From: Thermoleophilia bacterium UBA5186
GTDB lineage: Bacteria > Actinomycetota > Thermoleophilia > Gaiellales > Gaiellaceae
Assembly: GCA_002413095.1 (NCBI GenBank)
Contig: DHWI01000173.1
Span: 32,436-38,511, forward strand
Direction: 5' to 3'
DNA: 6,076 nt
In this document: in pieces, positions 1 through 5,797 of the stretch
Numbering within the stretch: the first letter of the stretch is position 1
Layout of the letters: each line of letters starts with the position of its first letter
The notes under the pieces: model-generated
What the model saw: only the letters and a program-made list of their open reading frames with translations
What the model was told of the DNA's origin: nothing
Database searches by the model: none
Made by a program: the position numbers and the translations under genes

Positions 1-1776
1 CTGAGGGGCGCTCACGACCGCGATCTCGCGCTCGGGGCTCTCGACTCGCGTTCCGGCCGCGTCGACGGTTACGGCACGCAGGCGATAGGAACCCTCGGCG
101 AGCCCGGCCGAATCGAGCTCCGCCGTCGGCTCCCCGGCCCACGGAGGGGATTCCGACCGGGCCAGCGTCGTCTCCATCCCCTCGCCCGCGAGCGCGTCGC
201 GCACGATCTCGGCCAGCTCCCGGGTGCGAACGACCGCGAGCAGGCGCCGGTCCGGCGCGAGGAGCTCGAAGCCTTCGTCCCGGGGAAGCTCGTGCCAGCG
301 GCCATCGGTGCCGCTGACCTCGATCGTCAGCGCTGCCACCGCGGCGCTCGTGACCGCCGGCTCTGCGACGACCGTGACGGTGCCAGACACCGTCGCTCCG
401 TTCGACGGCGAGACGATGCGACCCCTCGAGACGATCGTTGGGCCGGCCGCAGGACGCGGCGCGGGCGCCCGTTCGGCCGCCGGCCTGCGCACGGGGGCGT
501 CGCGTCTTGGACGCATCTCCAGGATTGCTTCGGCGGGAATCGCCTTCCGCTGCGCGAGTCCCAGCACGAGGCCGGCCGCGACCCACGCGACCGCGTTGCC
601 TCCGAGATCGGAGGTCAGCAATCCAAACGGGACGGCGAAGGCGAAGACGCCCATCGCGAGGCTCGCGTCGCCGCGCTCGGCCGCCGGCAGCCGCCTGCGC
701 CGCACGATCGGCCGGGCCGCCGCCGCAAGCGCGCCGAGGAGAAGCACGAGCCCGGGCAGGCCGAGCTGGGCCGCGGCGCCGAGCACCAGGCTGTGCGGCG
801 AGCGCGTGAGCCCTCCCAACCCGACCCCCGCAGGCCAGTCGGCTCGGAAGGCATCCGCTGCTGCCCGCCACCCGTGCCCGAGCCCCGGCGCGCCGAGCAA
901 GCCTTTGCCGACGGCCGTCCAGGTAACGCCCGGAACGACGATCGCGCAGAGGATCGCCGCAGCCGCCGCCCCGACGCCGAGAGTACGTCCGAGAACGCGG
1001 TTCGTCCGGCGAGTGGGCGCGACGGCGAGGACCGTCAGGATCCCGGCGCTTAGAGCGAGGAGCGGCCCGCGCGGAGCACCGACGACGATCGCGCCTGCCA
1101 GAAATGGCACGGCAGCGAGACTCGCCAGGCGAATCGTCAGAGCGTGCCGGCGCACCGCGAGCCACAGGGCCGCGAGGAGTCCGAGAGCTGCGGTCTCCAC
1201 GGCGAGCAGCGGGTCGAAAGGGGATCCGGGGCCGACGGGCGAGCCGATGCGGGCGCCGGACCGCCAGAGCACGAGCGCTCCGACGAGGCCGGCGGCGGCG
1301 AGCAGCTTCGCCAGCAGCTCGAGGTCACGCGAGCGCCGGCCGACGATCACGGCAGCGACGAGCGGGGCGACGTTCGCGACGAAGAAGAGCTCCAGAGTCG
1401 ATCCCCCATGGGTCGAGCGGATGGCGATCCAGATGCCCAGCGCCAGCGTCAGCGCGAGCGGGACGCTGAGCAGGACGCTCGGCGGCAACGCCTGCTCGTC
1501 TCGGATGACGGCGACCACGATGCCGACCGCGAGCCACGAGAGCGAGATGACCGCGAGCCCGTTACGCGTCAACGGCTCGGATCCCACGAGTTGGAGACAG
1601 AGCGGAACGACCGGCGCCAGCGCCAGCGGGAAGACCGGTGAGCGGAAGGCAAGCGCCGCACCGATCGCGGCGAGCGCAAGCGCAAGAACGGCCGTAGGCG
1701 GAGCCAGGAGCAGCGCGAGCGCGAGGAGGAGCGCGGCGACCGCGCATAGTCCCGTGAGCTGCGTGCGCGCGATCAT
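1..1776 (-). CDS. Wzy/WaaL-like O-antigen polymerase or ligase with C-terminal Ig-like region (partial, C-terminus beyond left edge)
   Basis: This is an uninterrupted reading frame of 592 codons from an ATG at 1776 to the window edge, with no stop seen. Residues 8-410 are dominated by about 14 hydrophobic segments, as in the O-antigen ligase/polymerase (Wzy_C) superfamily, whose members join or polymerise undecaprenyl-linked glycans at the outer membrane face. Family marks are an arginine in the APRGP turn (R236), then a long loop (284-328) with a W-x-AGVGLG stretch and the histidine motif SPHSL (H328) just before the next helix. A basic, Pro/Ala-rich linker (about 411-450) leads to an Ig-like region (about 453-590): SPSNGATVSG opens it, and LDSAGLAEGSYRLRAV plus VDAAG come near its end, with a 40-50 residue insert between. 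The start overlaps the stop of the Wzz-like gene (ATGA), which implies translational coupling and a joint role in surface polysaccharide. Polymerase and ligase cannot be told apart from sequence alone. Confidence 0.85.
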   Translation of the reverse strand, partial: MIARTQLTGLCAVAALLLALALLLAPPTAVLALALAAIGAALAFRSPVFPLALAPVVPLCLQLVGSEPLTRNGLAVISLSWLAVGIVVAVIRDEQALPPSVLLSVPLALTLALGIWIAIRSTHGGSTLELFFVANVAPLVAAVIVGRRSRDLELLAKLLAAAGLVGALVLWRSGARIGSPVGPGSPFDPLLAVETAALGLLAALWLAVRRHALTIRLASLAAVPFLAGAIVVGAPRGPLLALSAGILTVLAVAPTRRTNRVLGRTLGVGAAAAAILCAIVVPGVTWTAVGKGLLGAPGLGHGWRAAADAFRADWPAGVGLGGLTRSPHSLVLGAAAQLGLPGLVLLLGALAAAARPIVRRRRLPAAERGDASLAMGVFAFAVPFGLLTSDLGGNAVAWVAAGLVLGLAQRKAIPAEAILEMRPRRDAPVRRPAAERAPAPRPAAGPTIVSRGRIVSPSNGATVSGTVTVVAEPAVTSAAVAALTIEVSGTDGRWHELPRDEGFELLAPDRRLLAVVRTRELAEIVRDALAGEGMETTLARSESPPWAGEPTAELDSAGLAEGSYRLRAVTVDAAGTRVESPEREIAVVSAPQ

Positions 1777-2576
1777 GGAACCGGTCGCGCCAGCAGTGGC
1801 TCATGCTCGTCCGCCCTGACCGCGGCAGGCTGGAGCGCCGAGCGCAGCCAGGCGAGCCCAAGGCCGACGACGAGTCCGAGGACGAGCCCGGCAAGGAGAT
1901 TGAGGAGCGGACGCGGCCGGATCGGATCGGGAGCAGGAGTGGCCGGCGACAGGACGTTGACCGAGAGGCTCTGCTGGACGGCCGCGACCGTGAGCTTCGA
2001 GTCCTGGACGGTGAGGGCGTCTCGCTGTGCCACGAGATTCGGGTCGCGATGCTTGCGCAGCCGGCGGTCCAGCGCGGTCGCGCCTGCATGGAGCTCGTCG
2101 TGCAGCTGCGCGGCCCGCTGCTCGGTCGCCTGCCGGGCGTAGATGACGAAGGCGTTGGCGACGTCGTTGGCAAGATCTCGCGCATCGCCGGGCGTCGGGC
2201 CGTCCGCGTGCAGGCGGACGAGCTCTGAGCTTCCGAGCACCTCGGCGCTCAGCGCGGCACGCAGCTCGCCCGAGCTCCGACGATGCCCGTTGAGGGGCCG
2301 CACGCGCCTGCTGATCTGATCCAGGAAGCCCCGGTCGACCATCTGCTCCGCGTACGTCTGCGCCGGACGGGCAGCCGGCTCGATGCCGAGCTCGACCGCG
2401 CGCGCGCTCGGATGGGCCGACAGCAGGGCCGTCGCCTCGTACGTCTTGTCCGTCAGCCGGATCGAGACGATCGCGAGCAGCAGCGCGAAGCCGACGCTGG
2501 CGAGAATCAGCCAGCGTCCGTGGAAGAGAATCGTCCGCAGATCGGGCTCTTGCACCTCGGCCTCTCTTTTCGGCAC
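1773..2576 (-). CDS. Wzz-like polysaccharide co-polymerase / chain-length determinant
   Basis: The protein has 267 residues with the two-helix plan of polysaccharide co-polymerases. It has a short cytoplasmic N-terminus, TM1 at about 22-39, an external domain at about 40-215, a Pro-rich stretch (PDPIRPRP, 216-223) running into TM2 (224-243), and a 22-residue tail. The KTYEATA segment after TM1 and the Pro-rich motif before TM2 are typical of the Wzz family. The external part is helix- and charge-rich (about 160-205), consistent with a coiled-coil arm. The tail has no Walker A motif, so no tyrosine-kinase domain is fused. The family sets glycan chain length together with a Wzy-type polymerase, which fits the overlapping next gene. 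The start is uncertain: GTG at 2576 directly abuts a strong GGAGGA (2577-2582), which is too close for normal use, whereas GTG at 2555 has AGAGAGG five bases upstream. It begins 25 nt after the lysS stop. Confidence 0.85.
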   Translation of the reverse strand: MPKREAEVQEPDLRTILFHGRWLILASVGFALLLAIVSIRLTDKTYEATALLSAHPSARAVELGIEPAARPAQTYAEQMVDRGFLDQISRRVRPLNGHRRSSGELRAALSAEVLGSSELVRLHADGPTPGDARDLANDVANAFVIYARQATEQRAAQLHDELHAGATALDRRLRKHRDPNLVAQRDALTVQDSKLTVAAVQQSLSVNVLSPATPAPDPIRPRPLLNLLAGLVLGLVVGLGLAWLRSALQPAAVRADEHEPLLARPVP

Positions 2577-2601
2577 TCCTCCAGCGAAGCCTTGAGCGAC
2601 G

Positions 2602-3978
2602 TCACTCTTTGTGCCGCAGCGCCGGGAAGAGGATCACGTCGCGGATCGTGTCCTTGCCGCCGAGCACCATCGCGAGCCGGTCGACGCCCACGCCGAGGCC
2701 GCCCGTCGGCGGCATGCCATACGAAAGCGCCTCGACGTAGTCCGGGTCGCCCCGCTCGGCCTCGAGCGCACCCGCAGCCTCCTCCGCCGCTTGCATCGCG
2801 AAGCGCGCCGCCTGCTCCTCGGAGTCGTTCAGCTCGCTGAACGCATTGCCGAGCTCCATCCCGCCGACGAAGAACTCGAAGCGCTCAGTGATCTCCGGAT
2901 CGTCGTCCGTCGCGCGGGCAAACGGCGAGAGCTCGATCGGGTAGTCGTGGAGGATCGTCGGCTCGATCAGCGTCGGCTCGACGAACGAGGTCAGCGCGTG
3001 GTCGACGAGCTGCGCCCACGTCTTGTCGTGCTTCGTGTCCAGCTGGCGCTCCTCGAGCCGCCCGCGCAGCTCGGGCTCGTCGCGCGTCCACAGGCCCTCC
3101 TGCTCGAGCGCGTCGATCAGCTTCACTCGCTTCCACGGCGCCTTGAGGTCGACTTCGTGTCCGCGGAAGGTGACCTGCGTCCCACCGATCGTCTCGCGCG
3201 CGACGTGCTCGACGAGTCGCTCCATCCGCTCCATCGTGTCCCGGTAGTCGGCGTAGGCCTCGTACCACTCGAGCTGCGTGAACTCGGGGTTGTGCTTGTA
3301 GGAGACGCCTTCGTTCCGAAAGTCCTTGCCGAGCTCGTAGACCTTCTCGAGCCCGCCGACGATCAGGCGCTTGAGGTAGAGCTCGGTCGCGATACGGAGG
3401 TAATAGTCGGCGTCGAGCGCGTTGTAATGCGTCCCGAACGGCTCCGCGAAGGCCCCGCCGTAGCGCGGCTGGAGGATCGGCGTCTCTACCTCGACGAACC
3501 CCTCCGAGTCGAGCCAGGCGCGCATTGAGGAGACGATCCTCGTGCGCAACATGGCCTCCGCGCGCGACTCCTCGCTCATCAGCAGGTCGAGATAGCGGCG
3601 CCGGTAACGCACCTCCGGGTCGGTCACGCCGTGCCAGGTGTCGGGGAGCGGGCTGCGGTTCCGCGCGAGGGGGACGAGCTCGGCCACCTTCAGCGAAGGC
3701 TCACCGCGCCGCGTCCGCATCGGGACGCCGGCCGCCCCGACGATGTCGCCGAGATTCACGTGGTATTCACCGAGCGCCGCCACGTCGAGGAGAAGTTGGA
3801 TCCGGCCGGATCGATCGACGAGATCGGCGAAGACGAGCTTGCCCATCTCCCGGCGCGCCATGATCCGCCCGGCGATCCGGCGGCTCTCGTTTCCCTCTTG
3901 GCCAGGCTCGAGCGCTTCCGCGCCCACGCGGACCGAGGCAATCTCGTCCCGGTCGGGAAAGCGCTTCGGGAGAGACAT
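2602..3978 (-). CDS. lysS: Lysyl-tRNA synthetase, class II
   Basis: This cytoplasmic enzyme joins lysine to tRNA-Lys using ATP. It has 458 residues. An OB-fold anticodon-binding domain (about 33-105, with GRIMARREMGK) precedes a class II catalytic core. Visible signatures are DPEVRYRRRYLDLL (120-133), motif 1 GFVEVETPILQP (160-171), the LRIATELYLKRLIVGG block (194-209), motif 2 FRNEGVSYKHNPEFT (220-234), ELGNAFSELND (375-385), and motif 3 with G-x-GVDR ending at R434. The usual bacterial length is about 490-505. The roughly 35-residue N-terminal helix of the E. coli type is missing, and an in-frame TAG four codons upstream (3988-3990) rules out an earlier start. No clear Shine-Dalgarno sequence precedes the ATG. 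The commonly seen ARPF is AEPF here (E179). The gene follows greA after 29 nt and precedes the Wzz-like gene by 25 nt, so it probably belongs to the greA transcript. Confidence 0.98.
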   Translation of the reverse strand: MSLPKRFPDRDEIASVRVGAEALEPGQEGNESRRIAGRIMARREMGKLVFADLVDRSGRIQLLLDVAALGEYHVNLGDIVGAAGVPMRTRRGEPSLKVAELVPLARNRSPLPDTWHGVTDPEVRYRRRYLDLLMSEESRAEAMLRTRIVSSMRAWLDSEGFVEVETPILQPRYGGAFAEPFGTHYNALDADYYLRIATELYLKRLIVGGLEKVYELGKDFRNEGVSYKHNPEFTQLEWYEAYADYRDTMERMERLVEHVARETIGGTQVTFRGHEVDLKAPWKRVKLIDALEQEGLWTRDEPELRGRLEERQLDTKHDKTWAQLVDHALTSFVEPTLIEPTILHDYPIELSPFARATDDDPEITERFEFFVGGMELGNAFSELNDSEEQAARFAMQAAEEAAGALEAERGDPDYVEALSYGMPPTGGLGVGVDRLAMVLGGKDTIRDVILFPALRHKE

Positions 3979-4007
3979 GCGCGGAGCCTAGACGCCCGCG
4001 CGGCGAA

Positions 4008-4481
4008 TCACGCCGCCTTGATCTCCATGATCTTGAACTTGAGGCTGCCGCGAGGCGCCGAGACCTCGACGACCTCGCCCTTCTTCTTGCCGATGATCGC
4101 CTTGCCGACGGGCGACTCGTTCGACAGCTTGTACTCGGCCGGGTTCGCCTCGGCGGAGCCGACGATGTGGTACTCGACGGTCTGCTTCGCGTCCATGTCC
4201 CGCAGCTTGACGTGCGAGCCGATCGAGACGACGTCCTTCGAGATCTCCTTCTTCTCGATCACGCGTGCGGCGCGCATCCGCTCTTCGAGGACGGCGATGC
4301 GGTGCTCGAGCAGCGCCTGCTCGTTCTTTGCGTCGTCGTACTCGGCGTTCTCGGCGATATCGCCGAATTCGCGGGCGATACGGATGCGATCGGCGACCTC
4401 GCGCCGCTTGGCGCTCGACAGGTGGTCGATCTCCGCCCTTAGCTTCTTGAAGCCCTCGGGGGTGAGGATGACTTCCTTCAC
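4008..4481 (-). CDS. greA: Transcription elongation factor GreA
   Basis: GreA enters the RNA polymerase secondary channel and stimulates cleavage of backtracked RNA, rescuing stalled complexes. With the start chosen here the protein has 157 residues, the usual GreA length. The N-terminal coiled coil (about 1-75) has the family tip REFGDIAENAEYDDAK, and its acidic residues fall at D41 and E44, exactly as in E. coli GreA. The C-terminal FKBP-like domain (about 80-157) holds IGSHV, YHIVG, SNESPVGKAIIGKKKGE and a final FKIMEI strand. The start is GTG at 4481: a GGAGGG (4486-4491) lies four bases upstream. A TTG at 4493 would give 161 residues but sits inside that ribosome-binding site. The gene is first in the apparent greA-lysS-wzz-ligase run, is divergent from dusB, and has its own strong promoter and a terminator-like leader hairpin. 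Confidence 0.98.
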   Translation of the reverse strand: MKEVILTPEGFKKLRAEIDHLSSAKRREVADRIRIAREFGDIAENAEYDDAKNEQALLEHRIAVLEERMRAARVIEKKEISKDVVSIGSHVKLRDMDAKQTVEYHIVGSAEANPAEYKLSNESPVGKAIIGKKKGEVVEVSAPRGSLKFKIMEIKAA

Positions 4482-4485
4482 GGTG

Positions 4486-4491
4486 CCCTCC
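4486..4491 (-). promoter_or_regulatory. Ribosome-binding site that fixes the greA start
   Basis: On the minus strand GGAGGG is followed by CACC and then GTG (4481-4479), giving near-ideal spacing. It overlaps the alternative TTG at 4493-4491, which argues against that start. It lies directly after the T-run of the leader hairpin. Confidence 0.85.
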
Positions 4492-4524
4492 AAAGCAAAA
4501 ACGACGGGCGCTCGCCGCCGTCGC
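4492..4524 (-). terminator. Terminator-like hairpin in the greA leader (candidate attenuator)
   Basis: On the minus strand the arms CGACGGCG (4523-4516) and CGCCCGTCG (4510-4502) pair over 8 bp with one bulged C and a GCGAG loop. They are followed at once by TTTTT, then GCTTT (4501-4492). This is the layout of an intrinsic terminator, but it lies between the greA promoter and its ribosome-binding site, where no upstream gene ends. From the promoter position the stem would begin within a few bases of the transcript start. It may end transcription early, giving an RNA of about 30 nt. Alternatively it may protect the 5' end of the mRNA. Confidence 0.6.
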
Positions 4525-4532
4525 GGGCGCGG

Positions 4533-4561
4533 ATGTTACCTGCGAGGCCGGACAGCGTCAA
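4533..4561 (-). promoter_or_regulatory. Sigma70-type promoter of greA (and probably the lysS-wzz-ligase run)
   Basis: On the minus strand the -35 box is TTGACG (4561-4556) and the -10 box is TAACAT (4538-4533), separated by exactly 17 bp. Each hexamer differs from consensus at one or two positions. The transcript start is expected near 4524-4528, giving a leader of about 45 nt to the greA GTG. No comparable promoter was seen before lysS, the Wzz-like gene or the ligase-like gene. Confidence 0.8.
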
Positions 4562-4574
4562 GGGTCTATCGGGA

Positions 4575-4608
4575 CCGGAAAACGCCCAATTTGGACGGGT
4601 TTTGTCGG
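4575..4608. repeat. Imperfect dyad with an AT-rich centre between greA and dusB
   Basis: CCG, AAAA and CCC on the left are matched by GGG, TTTT and CGG on the right, with small bulges, around the near-palindromic centre CCAATTTGG. It lies upstream of the greA -35 box and near the expected dusB -35 region. It is the most AT-rich patch of the intergenic region and could be a protein-binding site or an UP-like element. Confidence 0.3.
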
Positions 4609-4627
4609 TTCCGAGTCGCGGCTTGTC

Positions 4628-4633
4628 TACGCT
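4628..4633 (+). promoter_or_regulatory. Candidate -10 box of dusB (possibly leaderless)
   Basis: TACGCT fits the TANNNT pattern and lies eight bases before the dusB ATG, so transcription would start at or next to the ATG. No Shine-Dalgarno sequence precedes that ATG, which is consistent with a leaderless mRNA, common in actinobacteria. The best -35 candidate, TTGTCG (4602-4607), is spaced 20 bp away, which is longer than ideal. Confidence 0.35.
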
Positions 4634-4641
4634 GTCCTCCA

Positions 4642-5700
4642 ATGGAGCTCGACCTGCGCACACCATGGTCGATCGGGGGCGTCGAAATCCCGACGCGGCT
4701 CGTCCTCGCGCCGATGGCAGGCGTCAGCGTGCAGGCCTTCCGCAGGCAGGGACGGCGCTACGGAGCAGGGCTGGTTTGCTCAGAGATGGTCAGCTGCGCG
4801 GGGATCGAGCACCGCAATGAGAAGACGCTCGGCTACCTGCGTGTGGCCAGCGACGAGCATCCGTTGGCAATCCAGATCTTCGGCTCGGACCCGTCGGTGA
4901 TGGCCGAGGCGGCTCGGATGGTCGCGGCGGCAGGCGCGGACATCGTCGACGTCAACTTCGGCTGTCCCGTGAAGAAGGTGACGAAGACGGGCGCCGGCGC
5001 GACGCTCCTCGACGATCCCGACCGCGCCTGCCGGATCGTCGCGGCGATCGCGGATGCCGTCTCGCTGCCGGTCAGCGTGAAGATGCGGCGCGGGCTCGAG
5101 AACGGGTCGCGCGCTTGCCTCGAGGTCGGGCCTCGACTCGTTGAAGCCGGGGCGGCGTCGCTCACGCTCCACCCACGTTCGGCGAAGCAGATGTACACGG
5201 GCGAGGCCGATCACTCGCTGACGGCGGAACTCGTCGAGCGGGTCGACGTGCCGATCATCGCGTCGGGGGACATCACGTCACGAGCCCGCGCGCAGGCTGT
5301 GCTCACGACGACCGGCGCGGCCGCGGTGATGGTCGGTCGGGGCGCGCAGGGCAATCCGTGGGCGCTGCGCGAGATCGTCGACGCGGAAGCGCCCGACCCG
5401 ACGCGCGAGGAGATCGTCGCCGAGCTCGTCCTCTTCATCCGCGAGACCGTGCGGGAGCTGGGCGAGCGGCGCGCGACTGGATTCCTGAAGAAGTTCTACG
5501 GCTGGTACCTCGGCCGCGGCCGCTTCCCGCGTCCGTTCAAGCAGGAGCTCGTTCAGTTGCAGACGCTCGACGAGGTCGAGACGCGCCTCTTCGCGGCGGC
5601 GCCCGGCGCGCGCTTCGTGCTCGAGCGGCTCCAGGACGAGCTGCCCCAGGGCGACGAAGTGCTGCTCGACCTGCCGATTTCGATCTACGGAGGCGGTTAG
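4642..5700 (+). CDS. dusB: tRNA-dihydrouridine synthase (DusB/NifR3 family)
   Basis: This FMN-dependent enzyme reduces specific uridines in tRNA to dihydrouridine using NAD(P)H. It has 352 residues, the usual size. The TIM barrel shows the FMN-loop motif LAPMAGV (22-28), CSEMVS (46-51), QIFGSDP (78-84), and the signature VDVNFGCP with catalytic C108 followed by VKKVTKTGAGATLL. Further on are SVKMRRG (K147), the LHPR histidine H177, SGDI (208-211) and the phosphate-binding VGRGAQGNPW (231-240). The C-terminal helical tRNA-binding domain (about 255-352) includes FLKKFYGWYL. The ATG at 4642 is the sensible start: it leaves about 20 residues before the first FMN motif, and no other good start lies close upstream. 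An open frame extends upstream antisense to greA and lysS but is not coding. The gene is divergent from greA and convergent with coaX. DusB is the best subfamily fit; a neighbouring Dus subfamily is possible. Confidence 0.95.
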   Translation: MELDLRTPWSIGGVEIPTRLVLAPMAGVSVQAFRRQGRRYGAGLVCSEMVSCAGIEHRNEKTLGYLRVASDEHPLAIQIFGSDPSVMAEAARMVAAAGADIVDVNFGCPVKKVTKTGAGATLLDDPDRACRIVAAIADAVSLPVSVKMRRGLENGSRACLEVGPRLVEAGAASLTLHPRSAKQMYTGEADHSLTAELVERVDVPIIASGDITSRARAQAVLTTTGAAAVMVGRGAQGNPWALREIVDAEAPDPTREEIVAELVLFIRETVRELGERRATGFLKKFYGWYLGRGRFPRPFKQELVQLQTLDEVETRLFAAAPGARFVLERLQDELPQGDEVLLDLPISIYGGG

Positions 5701-5731
5701 TCCCAGAGCGGATCGACCGGTCGTTTCAGAC

Positions 5732-5757
5732 GGCCACGCAGGCAAGCCTGCATGGCC
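5732..5757. terminator. Strong hairpin between convergent dusB and coaX (possible two-way terminator)
   Basis: GGCCA (5732-5736) and GCAGGC (5738-5743) pair with GCCTGC (5746-5751) and TGGCC (5753-5757). This gives an 11-bp stem with one C/A mismatch and a very tight loop. It starts 32 bp after the dusB stop. No T-run follows on either strand, so it is a weak classical terminator, though hairpins without T-runs are widely reported at gene ends in GC-rich actinobacteria. Confidence 0.5.
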
Positions 5758-5763
5758 TGGAAC

Positions 5764-5783
5764 GGCGCCGCCGAGTCGGCGCC
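5764..5783. terminator. Second hairpin between dusB and coaX
   Basis: GGCGCCG (5764-5770) and CGGCGCC (5777-5783) form a perfect 7-bp GC stem with a 6-nt CCGAGT loop, 15 bp before the coaX stop codon on the plus-strand scale. It could end transcription from either side. Only TT follows on the plus strand. Confidence 0.5.
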
Positions 5784-5797
5784 TTAGACGGAGGCGG

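Larger units (their letters stand above)
4550..4637. repeat. 9-bp inverted repeat spanning the greA/dusB divergent promoters
   Basis: GGACAGCGT at 4550-4558 is perfectly inverted as ACGCTGTCC at 4629-4637, with 70 bp between the arms. The left arm covers part of the greA -35 box and spacer. The right arm covers the candidate dusB -10 box and ends four bases before the dusB ATG. Read toward each gene, both promoters therefore carry ACGCTGTCC. It could be a paired operator; chance is not excluded. Confidence 0.5.

Noticed and set aside
1681..1745. GAG/GCGC-rich repetitive tract
   Set aside because: It is explained by Leu/Ala codons of the first membrane segments read on the minus strand.
224..1819. 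A 531-codon open frame on the plus strand
   Set aside because: It is exactly antisense to the polytopic Wzy/WaaL-like gene. Its product is a low-complexity Ala/Arg/Ser/Pro string with no motif, as expected from the opposite strand of GC-biased codons.
1562..2185. A 207-codon minus-strand frame across the wzz/ligase junction
   Set aside because: It overlaps two genes with recognisable family features in other frames, and its Ser/Arg-rich product is compositionally typical of a frame shadow.
2594..2607. GAGCGACGTCACTC near-palindrome at the lysS stop, considered as a terminator or operator
   Set aside because: It is partly coding, has no loop for a hairpin and no T-run, and one pair is mismatched. 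This is too weak to call.
3979..4007. A T-box riboswitch or other leader for lysS
   Set aside because: Only 29 nt separate greA and lysS, far too short for a T-box, and no matching elements are seen.
4482..4493. TTG at 4493 as the greA start
   Set aside because: It overlaps the GGAGGG ribosome-binding site. GTG at 4481 has proper spacing and puts the acidic tip at D41/E44, as in E. coli.
3631..4641. A plus-strand extension that would give dusB about 337 extra N-terminal residues
   Set aside because: It runs antisense through lysS and greA, both clearly real, and through the divergent promoter region. The Dus family begins close to the ATG at 4642.
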